This document shows positions 7,362-15,124 of a DNA stretch of 47,019 nt, one piece after another. The first letter of the stretch is position 1. Each line of letters opens with the position of its first letter. The stretch is from Thermoguttaceae bacterium. GTDB taxonomy: Bacteria > Planctomycetota > Planctomycetia > Pirellulales > Thermoguttaceae. The notes beneath the pieces were generated by a model. That model searched no databases. It saw only the letters and a list, made by a program, of their open reading frames with translations, and was not told the origin of the DNA. The stretch lies in contig JAFZNK010000250.1 in the NCBI GenBank assembly GCA_017550965.1, positions 1-47,019 of the forward strand, written 5' to 3'. Both the position numbers and the translations under genes were made by a program.

Positions 7362-9365
7362 TTATTCTAACGATTCGAAATTGATTCCCTCTTTCGTCGC
7401 GAATTCTTCGGCGTTAGATCCTTTAGGCGCGCGGATCGTCAGGGAATAGCGCCCTTCAAAAGGAGAGTCGATTTCCTCGACGCTTGCGGGGATAACGATC
7501 AGTTTCAACGACTCGCAACCTTCAAACGCCTCGTGTTCAATTACTTTGACGCCGTCGGGCACGACAAACGCCGTCAGCGCCGAGCAGTCGGCGAACGTTT
7601 TTTCGCCGATTTCCGTTATTCCCTCCGGGACGTTAATCGACGTCAGCGCCGAGCAGCCTTCGAACGTCGCTTCGCCAAGTTCCGTCACTCCCCTGGGCGC
7701 GTCGATCGACTTCAACGACGAACAACGATAGAACGCGCCGGTTCCAAGCGCCGTCACGCCTTTTGGAATAGCGTACGCGTCTTTTTTCATGCCGGCGGGG
7801 AATTGAACGAGCGTTTTGCCGTCCTTTGTGAACAACGCCCCGTCGATCGAGCGGTAGTTGGAATTGGCGTCCGCGACGTCGATCGACTCTAACAATTGCG
7901 CGTTTGCAAACGCGGCGTATTCTATTTCCGCGACGTCTTTTGAGACGCGATAGCTTTTGGCTTTCTTTCCCTCGGGGTATTTTACGAGCGTTTTACCGTC
8001 TTTTGAGAACAAAACGCCGTCGATCGAACGGTAACGGGCGTTGTCTTTGGCGACGTTAATTTCCAGGAGCGCCGGGCAATCCTGGAACGTCAGGCCGCCG
8101 ATTTCCGCAACGCCCGCCGGAACGTTAAACGACGTCAGCGACGAACAACCCCAGAACGCGTTCTCGCCGATTCGGGTTACGCTTTCCGGAACGTCGATCG
8201 AGGCCAGCGACGAACAGCTGTCGAACGCGCCGTCCCCAATTGCCGCGACGCCGTCCGGAAGAGCAATCGACTTCAGCGAATAACAGGCGTTGAACGCGTA
8301 GTATTCGATCGCCGTCACGCCCCTGGGAACGACGACCGACGTCAACGACGAACACGCGGTAAACGCGTTTTTTCCAATGCGGACGACGCCGTCCGGAAGG
8401 TCGATCGAGGCCAGCGCCGAACAGCCGGAAAACGCGCCGTCGCTAATTTCCGTCACGCCGTCCGGAACGACGATTTCCGTCAGGGACGAACAATTTCCAA
8501 ACGCGCCGTCGCCGACGGTCGCGAGGCTTTTGGGAAGATCGATCACGGTCAGTTCCGAGCAGCCGAGGAACGCGAATTTTCCGATTTTTGTCGCGCTTTG
8601 CGGGAGATCGACGGCAATCAACGACGAACAGTTGGAAAACGCGTTGTCGCCGATTTCCGTCGCGCCTTCGGGAACGGTCAGCGCCGTCAGCGCCGAACAG
8701 CCGGAAAACGCGAAATTGGCGATTTTTGCGACGCCGTTGGGAACGAAGATCGAGGTCAGCGCAGAACAGCCGGAAAACGCGCCGACGCCTATTTCGACGA
8801 CGCTTTCGGGAACGACGATCGACGTCAACGCCGCGCAATCGGAGAAGGCGGAGTTTCCAATTGACGCCACGCCTTCCGGAACGACGTAGCGTTCGTCTTT
8901 TTTCGCCGAAGGATATTTGAGCAGCGTCGTTTTGGCTTTGTCAAAGAGAACGCCGTCGACCGAACAGTAGCGAGAGTTGCTTTCCGCGACGTCGATCGAG
9001 GTCAGCTCCGAACAGCCGGAGAACGCGTTGGCTCCAATTTTGGACACGCTTTCCGCGACGTCGACCGACGTCAGCGCGGACGCCCCGGAGAACGCGTAGA
9101 CGCCAATTTCCGTCACGCCTTCGGGAACGACGACCGACGTCAACGTCGGGCAGTTGGAGAACGCCAGACTTCCGATTTTCGTCACGCCTTCGGGAACGAC
9201 AAAAGAAGCGTCGTTTCCCGCGTACTTTTTAAGCGTCTTGCCGTCGTCGCTAAGTTGACAGTCGCCTTGCGCGGCGCTTGCGAAAGACGGAGAAAAGACG
9301 AGCGTCGCCAGTACGAACGTCGACGACAAAAACAGCAGGTAAACGTTTTTCTTTTTGAACGACAT
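7362..9365 (-). CDS. Secreted BspA-like leucine-rich-repeat protein
   Basis: At 667 residues this is the largest member of the LRR island and the only one with a signal peptide: MSFKKKNVYLLFLSS, then a hydrophobic stretch ending FASAAQ, with probable cleavage near residue 32. The mature protein starts DCQLSDDGKTLKKYAGND and carries more than twenty BspA-type repeats (VPEGVTEIGxxAFSGCSALTSI). Three interspersed segments of the form YRSIDGVLFxKDGKTLVKYP follow a different fold pattern. The C-terminal cap is APKGSNAEEFATKEGINFESLE. There is no lipobox, sortase motif or beta-barrel, so it may be periplasmic, released or held by the wall. GGAG lies eleven bases before the ATG. The repeats are very alike at both levels, so unequal recombination could change their number. 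The ligand is unknown. Confidence 0.9.
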   Translation of the reverse strand: MSFKKKNVYLLFLSSTFVLATLVFSPSFASAAQGDCQLSDDGKTLKKYAGNDASFVVPEGVTKIGSLAFSNCPTLTSVVVPEGVTEIGVYAFSGASALTSVDVAESVSKIGANAFSGCSELTSIDVAESNSRYCSVDGVLFDKAKTTLLKYPSAKKDERYVVPEGVASIGNSAFSDCAALTSIVVPESVVEIGVGAFSGCSALTSIFVPNGVAKIANFAFSGCSALTALTVPEGATEIGDNAFSNCSSLIAVDLPQSATKIGKFAFLGCSELTVIDLPKSLATVGDGAFGNCSSLTEIVVPDGVTEISDGAFSGCSALASIDLPDGVVRIGKNAFTACSSLTSVVVPRGVTAIEYYAFNACYSLKSIALPDGVAAIGDGAFDSCSSLASIDVPESVTRIGENAFWGCSSLTSFNVPAGVAEIGGLTFQDCPALLEINVAKDNARYRSIDGVLFSKDGKTLVKYPEGKKAKSYRVSKDVAEIEYAAFANAQLLESIDVADANSNYRSIDGALFTKDGKTLVQFPAGMKKDAYAIPKGVTALGTGAFYRCSSLKSIDAPRGVTELGEATFEGCSALTSINVPEGITEIGEKTFADCSALTAFVVPDGVKVIEHEAFEGCESLKLIVIPASVEEIDSPFEGRYSLTIRAPKGSNAEEFATKEGINFESLE

Positions 9366-9560
9366 GGCGTTGTAATCTCCAACTTATATGTAAGCGACCT
9401 TTGTTCGCGGTTCCAATTTTGCGTTCGCGCGCTTTATAGTATAACTTATCGTCGGACTTGAGCCAGAGCGGACGCAAGAAAGCGGTTTTTTAAACGCGTT
9501 TTCGCTTTTTAAAGAACGACTTGAACAGTCGCGTTTTGGGGTCGTCCGTTTTCTCGCGGT

Positions 9561-10967
9561 TCATTCGACGGGCTCGAAATCGAGTCCGCATTCTCGCGCG
9601 TACCGTTCCGCGGGCGAGCCCTTGGGCGCGCGTATCGTCAGGGCCTCGCAGCCGTAAAAGACTCCCTCTCCTACAAATTCCAGCTCGACGCATTCGCCGT
9701 CCTCGTCCCAAAACGCGCAGCCGCCAAAAAACTCGACGCTTTTCGGCAGGACGACCGACTTTAACGCCGGGCAGTCGGCAAACGCCAGCGGCCCGATCGA
9801 TTCGACGCCTTCCTGAACGACGACCGACTCGAGCGAAGAACAGCTCCTAAACGCTTCCCATCCAATGCCGTTAACGGTTCCGGGAATAATAATCGACGTC
9901 AACGACGAACAATCGGCGAAAGCTTCGTCCGCGATTTCTTCGACGCTTTCGGGAACGACGAAGCTTTCTTTTTTCATGCCGCCCGGAAATTTGATCAGAC
10001 TTTTTTCGTTTTTGGAGAACAAAACGCCGTCGACAGAGCGATATCGGGGATTATTTTCCGCGACGTCGACGAATTCCAGCGAAGGACATGCGCCGAACGA
10101 AGCGAGTTTGACGTCTTCGGCGACCGGAAAACGCTCTATTTTCATCCCTTCGGGAAATTCGACGAGTTCCTTTCCGTCTTTTGAGAACAGAACGCCGTCG
10201 ATAGAACGGTAGTTGAGATTGTCTTCCGCGACGTCGATCGATTGAAGCGAACGACACGCGTAAAACGCGTCGCGACGTATCTTTTTGATTTCATTCGAGA
10301 CGAAGAAGGTTTCCAAAGAGGCGCCGCCCGGAACTTTTACGAGCGTTTTGCCGTCTTTGGAGAACAAAACGCCGTCGTCGGAGCGATAGTTCCGATTGTT
10401 CTCGTCGACTTCAAACGATTTCAGCGAAGGACAACCTCCAAACGCGCCCAGCCCGATCTTCTTGACGCGTTTGGGAATAAAAACCGACGTCAGAGACGAA
10501 CAGCGGTCGAACGCGCGCTCGGCGATTTTCCTAACCGAGTCCGGAACAACGATCGACGTCAACGACGAACAGCCGTAAAACGCGGACGCCCCAATTACTT
10601 TTAACGATTCCGGAAGAATAATCGACTTTAGCGACGAACATCCGTAAAACGCCTTCTCCCATATCGTTTTGACGCGCCGGGGAACGGCGATCGAGGTCAA
10701 CGCCGAACACCCGCAAAACGCGACGGTCCTTATTTCGTTAACGCTGTCCGGAAGTTCGATCGACTTCAGCGATTTGCATCCGTAAAACGCGCCCCAGCCG
10801 ATTGTTTTGACGCCGTCGGGAATCACGATCGATTTCAACGTCGCGCAGTTCTTAAACGCTTCCGTTCCAATTGTTTTCACGCCGTCCGGAATCGTAAACT
10901 CCGAATCGGTTCCCAGATACTTTTTAAAAACTTTTCCGTTGGAGCTAAGTTCGCAATCGGTTGACAT
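9561..10967 (-). CDS. BspA-like leucine-rich-repeat protein (LRR_5 type), no signal peptide
   Basis: This 468-residue protein starts MSTDCELSSNGKVFKKYLGTDSEFTI, the same N-terminal cap as the mature part of the secreted paralogue at 7362-9365 but without its leader. About a dozen BspA-type repeats follow (VPDSVRKIAERAFDRCSSLTS). Four segments of the YRSxDGVLFSKDGK type are clustered in the middle, at about residues 190-330. Near the C-terminus an unusual acidic stretch WDEDGECVELEF interrupts the last repeats before the cap APKGSPAERYARECGLDFEPVE. No export signal or anchor is seen. The ATG has no clear ribosome-binding site (A-rich upstream region), but a good minus-strand promoter lies at 11080-11107. 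Role unknown. Confidence 0.88.
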   Translation of the reverse strand: MSTDCELSSNGKVFKKYLGTDSEFTIPDGVKTIGTEAFKNCATLKSIVIPDGVKTIGWGAFYGCKSLKSIELPDSVNEIRTVAFCGCSALTSIAVPRRVKTIWEKAFYGCSSLKSIILPESLKVIGASAFYGCSSLTSIVVPDSVRKIAERAFDRCSSLTSVFIPKRVKKIGLGAFGGCPSLKSFEVDENNRNYRSDDGVLFSKDGKTLVKVPGGASLETFFVSNEIKKIRRDAFYACRSLQSIDVAEDNLNYRSIDGVLFSKDGKELVEFPEGMKIERFPVAEDVKLASFGACPSLEFVDVAENNPRYRSVDGVLFSKNEKSLIKFPGGMKKESFVVPESVEEIADEAFADCSSLTSIIIPGTVNGIGWEAFRSCSSLESVVVQEGVESIGPLAFADCPALKSVVLPKSVEFFGGCAFWDEDGECVELEFVGEGVFYGCEALTIRAPKGSPAERYARECGLDFEPVE

Positions 10968-11079
10968 GCGATTATTTTCTTATTGCTTTTGTTTTGTTTG
11001 TTTGACGAATCGCGACGATTGACGCCTCGGCGACGTCGATTTTCGAGATTCGGACGCGCGTTGTTTAGACGCGTTCGCC

Positions 11080-11107
11080 ATTATATCTTGCGCGACGCCC
11101 GTTTCAA
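11080..11107 (-). promoter_or_regulatory. Promoter for the LRR gene at 9561-10967
   Basis: On the minus strand TTGAAA (11107-11102) and a perfect TATAAT (11085-11080) are 16 bases apart. The leader would be about 105 bases. Confidence 0.65.
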
Positions 11108-11174
11108 GACGTCGACGCTTCTCTTGAGCGACGATTCAAAAACGCCCTACCGTCTACTGTCCTTATGCGCCGGC

Positions 11175-11237
11175 AACCGACGGGAGCGGATATTTCCGCG
11201 TAGCGCGGTAGCGCGATCTGGGAGTCCGCCGTCGGAT
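11175..11237 (+). repeat. Structured 63-nt intergenic element, type B, copy 1
   Basis: The copy runs CGACGGGAGCGG ... GCGCGGTAGCGCG ... GGGAGTCCGCCGTCGGAT. The ends can pair (CCGACGG...CGG with CCGCCGTCGG) around an inner GCGC hairpin. Other copies: 11424-11486, 18192-18253 (inverted), 38611-38674 and 38675-38737. Confidence 0.8.
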
Positions 11238-11292
11238 CGGCGCGTTGGTTGGGGAATCGTGTGTTTTAGCGTCGCCTTGTTTTGGATAAACT

Positions 11293-11372
11293 GTGTCAAC
11301 GGTTGATATGTCGAGACCGCCGCCGGACTCCGGGGCACAAGGCCCCTGCGTCCTTTAGAAGGCGGCTTGCGA
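11293..11372 (-). repeat. Composite intergenic repeat, type C, copy 2 (inverted)
   Basis: The reverse complement of this stretch matches 1999-2083 with few differences, including GCAAGCCGCCTT, AAGGACGCAGGGG and TTGTGCCCCGGAGTCCGGCG. Confidence 0.8.
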
Positions 11373-11423
11373 ACTGTAATTTACGCGTTGCGTTGGATGA
11401 GGGAATATTGCTAGTCGGACAGC

Positions 11424-11486
11424 GACCAGCGGGAGCGGTTGTTTCCGCCTCGCGCGGGAGCGCGAACCGGGAGTCCGCCGTCGGAC
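11424..11486 (+). repeat. Structured 63-nt intergenic element, type B, copy 2
   Basis: The copy runs GACCAGCGGGAGCGG ... CGCGCGGGAGCGCG ... GGGAGTCCGCCGTCGGAC, the same order and spacing as in the other copies. It lies about 110 bases before the secA start. Confidence 0.8.
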
Positions 11487-11597
11487 TTGACGTTGGCGGT
11501 AAAATAGGTTAAATTGAATAGGTTATGCGTTGGAGAGCGTCTTCGACGCAATTGGCGACGTCGGTTCGCAAAAACCGCATTTTTTTGGAGAAATTCC

Positions 11598-13556
11598 TTG
11601 AGCGCAATACCGTCAGGTTCAAAACGATTGGTCGACAGTTGCTTGCCCTTTACGACTTCGGGGCGGCTCGCCAAATGGTCGTACGAATTGGAACGCGTCA
11701 ACGCGCTCGAGCCGAAGTATCAGAAGATGACCGACGGCGAGTTGCGCAAAGAGAGCCTGTCGCTGCGCTATCGCGCGCGAAGCGGAGAGCCGCTTGCGAG
11801 ACTCCTTCCGGAAGCGTTCGCGCTCGTTCGCGAGGCGGGGATCCGCACGATCGGCATGCGGCACTTCGACGTGCAGATTCTCGGCGGTATCGCGATGTTC
11901 AATCGGTCGATCGTCGAAATGCAGACGGGGGAAGGCAAGACGCTCACGGCGACCGCGCCGATGTATCTTCGCGCGCTCGCGGGCAAGGGCGCGTTGCTCG
12001 CGACCGTCAACGACTATCTCGCCGCGCGCGACGCCGAACTCATGGGCCCGATCTACAAGGCGCTCGGCATGAAAGTCGGCGTCATTCAGACGCAGCAGCA
12101 AACCGACTCGCGGCGTCAGGCGTATCAATGCGACGTCACCTACGGCACCGCGAAAGAATTCGGATTCGACTTCCTTCGCGACCGGCTCCTTCTGCGCCGT
12201 ATTCGCGAAGGTCAGACGGACCTGCTCGGCGCGATGCTTCGCGAACAGCGCGAAAAAGACGAGCAGCCGACCCAGCGAACCGAGCCGTATTTCTGCCTTG
12301 TCGACGAGGCGGACTCGATTCTTATCGACGAGGCGAGCACCCCGTTGATCATCAGCGCGCTCCCGACCGAAGAGCAAAAGCAGGAAGTGGAGGCGTACAA
12401 ATGGGCCGCCGATTCCATCTACGAATTTATTGAAGACGAAGACTACACCTACGACCACGAAAAGCGCGAAGTCGAATTGACGCGCGAAGGACGTCAAAAG
12501 GCTCGTCGACTCAAGAAGCCCGACGCGATGTCCTCCACGGGGTTGTATCACGTCTACGAGTACGTCAAGCGCGCGATTAAAGTCGACCGCGAATTTCACC
12601 TCGATCAGCAATACGTCGTTCGCGACGGCGAAATCGTCATCGTCGACGAATTCACGGGCCGTCTTGGGGAAGGGCGCAAGTGGCGCGAAGGAATCCACCA
12701 GGCGGTCGAGGCGAAAGAGGGCGTCGAGATTACCGTCGCGACCGGTCAGGCGGCGCGCGTCACCGTTCAGGACTTCTTCCTGCGATTCGAGTACCTCGCG
12801 GGGATGACGGGGACGGCGCGAACGTCGAAGCGCGAATTGTCCAAAATCTACAAATGCCACGTCGTGCCGGTCCCGACGAACAAGCCGCCGCGCCGCGTCA
12901 AACTCGAAACGCGCGTCTTTGCGACCGAGCGCGCCAAGTGGAACGCGATCGTTCAGGAAATTTCCGAGTTGCACTCGTTGGGCCGGCCCGTGCTTATCGG
13001 CACAAGAACGATCGACAAGTCGGAAATTCTCTCCGGGCTTTTGCAGGAATGCAAGATGGAGCACAGCGTCCTGAACGCGAACCGCATCGCCGAAGAGGCG
13101 GAAATCGTCGCGGACGCGGGGCATTGGGGCAAAGTGACGGTCTCCACGAATATGGCCGGGCGCGGCACCGACATCAAGCTCCCGCCGGAAGTGCTCGAAA
13201 TCGGCGGCCTCGACGTCATCTGCACCGAAGTCCACGAGTCGGCGCGTATCGACCGTCAGCTCATCGGGCGTTGCGGTCGTCAGGGCGACCCCGGCTCTTA
13301 CAGACAATATCTCTCATTAGAAGACGAAATTCTCGAAAAAGCGTACGGGCCGAAAAAAGCCGACAAGATCAAGGCGAAGGGCGAAGCGACTCCCGACGCG
13401 GAGATGCCCGAAAAAGAAGCGATGTTCTATCGCGCGCAGAAAAAAGTCGAGAAGAAGAACTATCGCAATCGAAAGACGATGCTCTATTACGAAAAAGAAC
13501 GCAAAAAGATGCAGCGCGGCATGGGGCAGGACCCCTATCTGGACACGCCGAACTGA
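11598..13556 (+). CDS. secA: Short SecA-family preprotein translocase ATPase lacking the C-terminal domains
   Basis: SecA drives Sec-dependent export by ATP hydrolysis. Seen here: the N-terminal ALEPKYQKMTDGELRKES, IRTIGMRHFDVQILGG, Walker A MQTGEGKT at residue 108, the conserved TVNDYLAARDAE, Walker B VDEADSILIDEA near 235, EFTGRLGEGRKWREGIHQAVEAKE, AGMTGTA, and the NBD2 motifs TNMAGRGTDIKL and GRCGRQGDPGS. After AQKKVEKKNYRNRK the protein ends within the helical scaffold, so the helical wing and zinc-binding tail are absent. It has 652 residues against 830 or more for canonical SecA. Start: TTG at 11598 has GGAG eight bases upstream, and the open frame back to 11514 shows no similarity. There is no frameshift, so the short form seems native. 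It is probably a second, specialised SecA typical of planctomycetes; its cargo is unknown. Confidence 0.88.
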   Translation: MSAIPSGSKRLVDSCLPFTTSGRLAKWSYELERVNALEPKYQKMTDGELRKESLSLRYRARSGEPLARLLPEAFALVREAGIRTIGMRHFDVQILGGIAMFNRSIVEMQTGEGKTLTATAPMYLRALAGKGALLATVNDYLAARDAELMGPIYKALGMKVGVIQTQQQTDSRRQAYQCDVTYGTAKEFGFDFLRDRLLLRRIREGQTDLLGAMLREQREKDEQPTQRTEPYFCLVDEADSILIDEASTPLIISALPTEEQKQEVEAYKWAADSIYEFIEDEDYTYDHEKREVELTREGRQKARRLKKPDAMSSTGLYHVYEYVKRAIKVDREFHLDQQYVVRDGEIVIVDEFTGRLGEGRKWREGIHQAVEAKEGVEITVATGQAARVTVQDFFLRFEYLAGMTGTARTSKRELSKIYKCHVVPVPTNKPPRRVKLETRVFATERAKWNAIVQEISELHSLGRPVLIGTRTIDKSEILSGLLQECKMEHSVLNANRIAEEAEIVADAGHWGKVTVSTNMAGRGTDIKLPPEVLEIGGLDVICTEVHESARIDRQLIGRCGRQGDPGSYRQYLSLEDEILEKAYGPKKADKIKAKGEATPDAEMPEKEAMFYRAQKKVEKKNYRNRKTMLYYEKERKKMQRGMGQDPYLDTPN

Positions 13557-13591
13557 TCGGACGTCGCGGGAACTCGTTTTTTCGGGGGGCT

Positions 13592-13618
13592 TTTACACTC
13601 CCCCCCTCGTGGTATAAT
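13592..13618 (+). promoter_or_regulatory. Candidate promoter of purA
   Basis: TTTACA (13592-13597) and a perfect TATAAT (13613-13618) are 15 bases apart, about 105 bases before purA. A GGGGGG/CCCCCC pairing that overlaps this region could end secA transcription, but lacks a U tract. Confidence 0.45.
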
Positions 13619-13724
13619 CTCGTTTTTAATTGTCGGGCGCGAACCGGGAAATCGACGCGGATTTTCCGTTGAACGTCCGAAAAGAACGTCGCGCGTTGCG
13701 CGTTTGAAGAATAAAGGGTTGATC

Positions 13725-15023
13725 ATGGCCGCTACTTGCGTTATCGGTTTGCAATGGGGCGACGAAGCCAAAGGCAAAATCGTCGACTTTTTGACCGCTC
13801 AAAACGAAATCGTCGTCCGCTATCAAGGGGGCGCGAACGCAGGTCATACCGTCGTTTTCGACGGCAAGAAATACAAATTGTCGCTGATTCCGAGCGGGAT
13901 TTTCCGTCCGGAAGTGCGTTCGTGCATCGCCAGCGGCGTCGTGATCGACCCCGCCGCTATTCTTGGCGAAATCGATCGGCTCCGCGAATCGGGCGTCGAA
14001 ATTGAGAAAAACCTCTTTATCAGCGATCGCGCGCACGTCATCTTTCCGTGGCACAAAGAGGAAGACAGGCTCATGAACGATTCCGGCGTTCGCTCCGAAG
14101 CGATCGGCACGACCGGGCGCGGGATCGGGCCGTGCTATCGCGACAAAGTCGGTCGTTCGACGGCGGTGCGCATGGGCGATTTGTATCGACCCGACTTCCC
14201 CGAGAAGATTCGCAAGATCGTCGCGCTCAAAAACGCGTATTTGCCCGGCATGGCGAAAAACGACGAGGTCCGCGCGACCGTCGAGCCGCTCGACGCCGAA
14301 AAGATTATCGCCGAGTATTCGGAATACGCCGAGCGCCTGCGTCCGTTCGTCGGAGACGTCGTTTCGTTCCTGCTCGACGCGGTCGACGCGAATAAAAACG
14401 TCCTGCTCGAAGGCGCGCAAGGCTCTCTGCTCGACGTCGATTACGGCACTTTCCCGTACGTGACGAGCAGCAACAGTTCCGGCGTCGGCGTCACCGCCGG
14501 GTCGGGTTTGCCCGCGACGTTTATCAAGCGCGTCGTCGGGATTATTAAAGCGTACACGACGCGCGTCGGCGGCGGTCCGTTCCCGACGGAACTCCACGAC
14601 GAGATCGGTCAGCGCATTCGCGATCGCGGGCATGAGTACGGAACCGTCACCAAGCGTCCGCGACGTTGCGGCTGGTTCGACGCGGTCGCCGTTCGGTACT
14701 CGAGTCGACTTGGCGGAGCGACGGAACTTTCCGTCATGTTGCTCGACGTGTTGAGCGGATTCGACGAGATCAATATCTGCGTCGCGTACGAACTCGACGG
14801 CAAACGTATTGATTGTTTCCCAAGCGACGTCGACGATCTGGCGCGCGTCAAGCCGATTTACGAGACGCTTCCCGGCTGGTCGGAAGAAATAGATCAGGTC
14901 AGGAAATACGAAGATCTTCCGGAAAACGCGAGAAAATATCTCGAGCGGCTCTCGGAAATTCTCGGCAAGCCGATCTCCTTTGTTTCGGTCGGGCCCGGTC
15001 GCGAACAGACGATTGTGAGATAA
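13725..15023 (+). CDS. purA: Adenylosuccinate synthetase
   Basis: PurA catalyses the GTP-dependent joining of IMP and aspartate, the first committed step from IMP to AMP, in the cytoplasm. At 432 residues it has the usual length. Motifs seen: the P-loop region GLQWGDEAKGKIVD near the N-terminus, QGGANAGHTVVFDGKKYKLSLIPSG, the IMP-binding TTGRGIGPCYRDK, LLEGAQGSLLDVDYGTFPYVTSS, and the C-terminal KPISFVSVGPGREQTI. The second Gly of the common GDEGKGK is Ala here, while the catalytic Asp and Lys remain. The start at 13725 has AAAGGG six bases upstream; the frame upstream to a TTG at 13704 adds only seven residues. It stands alone with its own candidate promoter. Confidence 0.97.
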   Translation: MAATCVIGLQWGDEAKGKIVDFLTAQNEIVVRYQGGANAGHTVVFDGKKYKLSLIPSGIFRPEVRSCIASGVVIDPAAILGEIDRLRESGVEIEKNLFISDRAHVIFPWHKEEDRLMNDSGVRSEAIGTTGRGIGPCYRDKVGRSTAVRMGDLYRPDFPEKIRKIVALKNAYLPGMAKNDEVRATVEPLDAEKIIAEYSEYAERLRPFVGDVVSFLLDAVDANKNVLLEGAQGSLLDVDYGTFPYVTSSNSSGVGVTAGSGLPATFIKRVVGIIKAYTTRVGGGPFPTELHDEIGQRIRDRGHEYGTVTKRPRRCGWFDAVAVRYSSRLGGATELSVMLLDVLSGFDEINICVAYELDGKRIDCFPSDVDDLARVKPIYETLPGWSEEIDQVRKYEDLPENARKYLERLSEILGKPISFVSVGPGREQTIVR

Positions 15024-15037
15024 CTCGAACGAAAAGG

Positions 15038-15066
15038 TTGAAATTCGATTTTAAGAACGCTATAAT
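15038..15066 (+). promoter_or_regulatory. Promoter of the ADP-ribosylglycohydrolase-like gene
   Basis: TTGAAA (15038-15043) and a perfect TATAAT (15061-15066) are separated by the ideal 17 bases. The leader is about 50 bases and ends in GAGGAG. Confidence 0.75.
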
Positions 15067-15124
15067 GAAGGCGCGCGAACTATTCGGGTTTGCGCGCTTA
15101 TTTTTTTGCTTCGAGGAGAGTTTC

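Larger units (their letters stand above)
10968..11597. other. Gap between the LRR island and secA, rich in repeats
   Basis: Besides the promoter at 11080-11107, the gap holds two copies of the 63-nt type B element and one inverted type C element. An open frame runs into secA from a TTG at 11514, but that part shows no SecA similarity. No convincing promoter for secA was found. Confidence 0.6.

Noticed and set aside
11619..13307. Long minus-strand frame of 562 codons opposite secA
   Set aside because: SecA motifs on the plus strand are complete; the minus frame is an antisense shadow caused by biased codon use.
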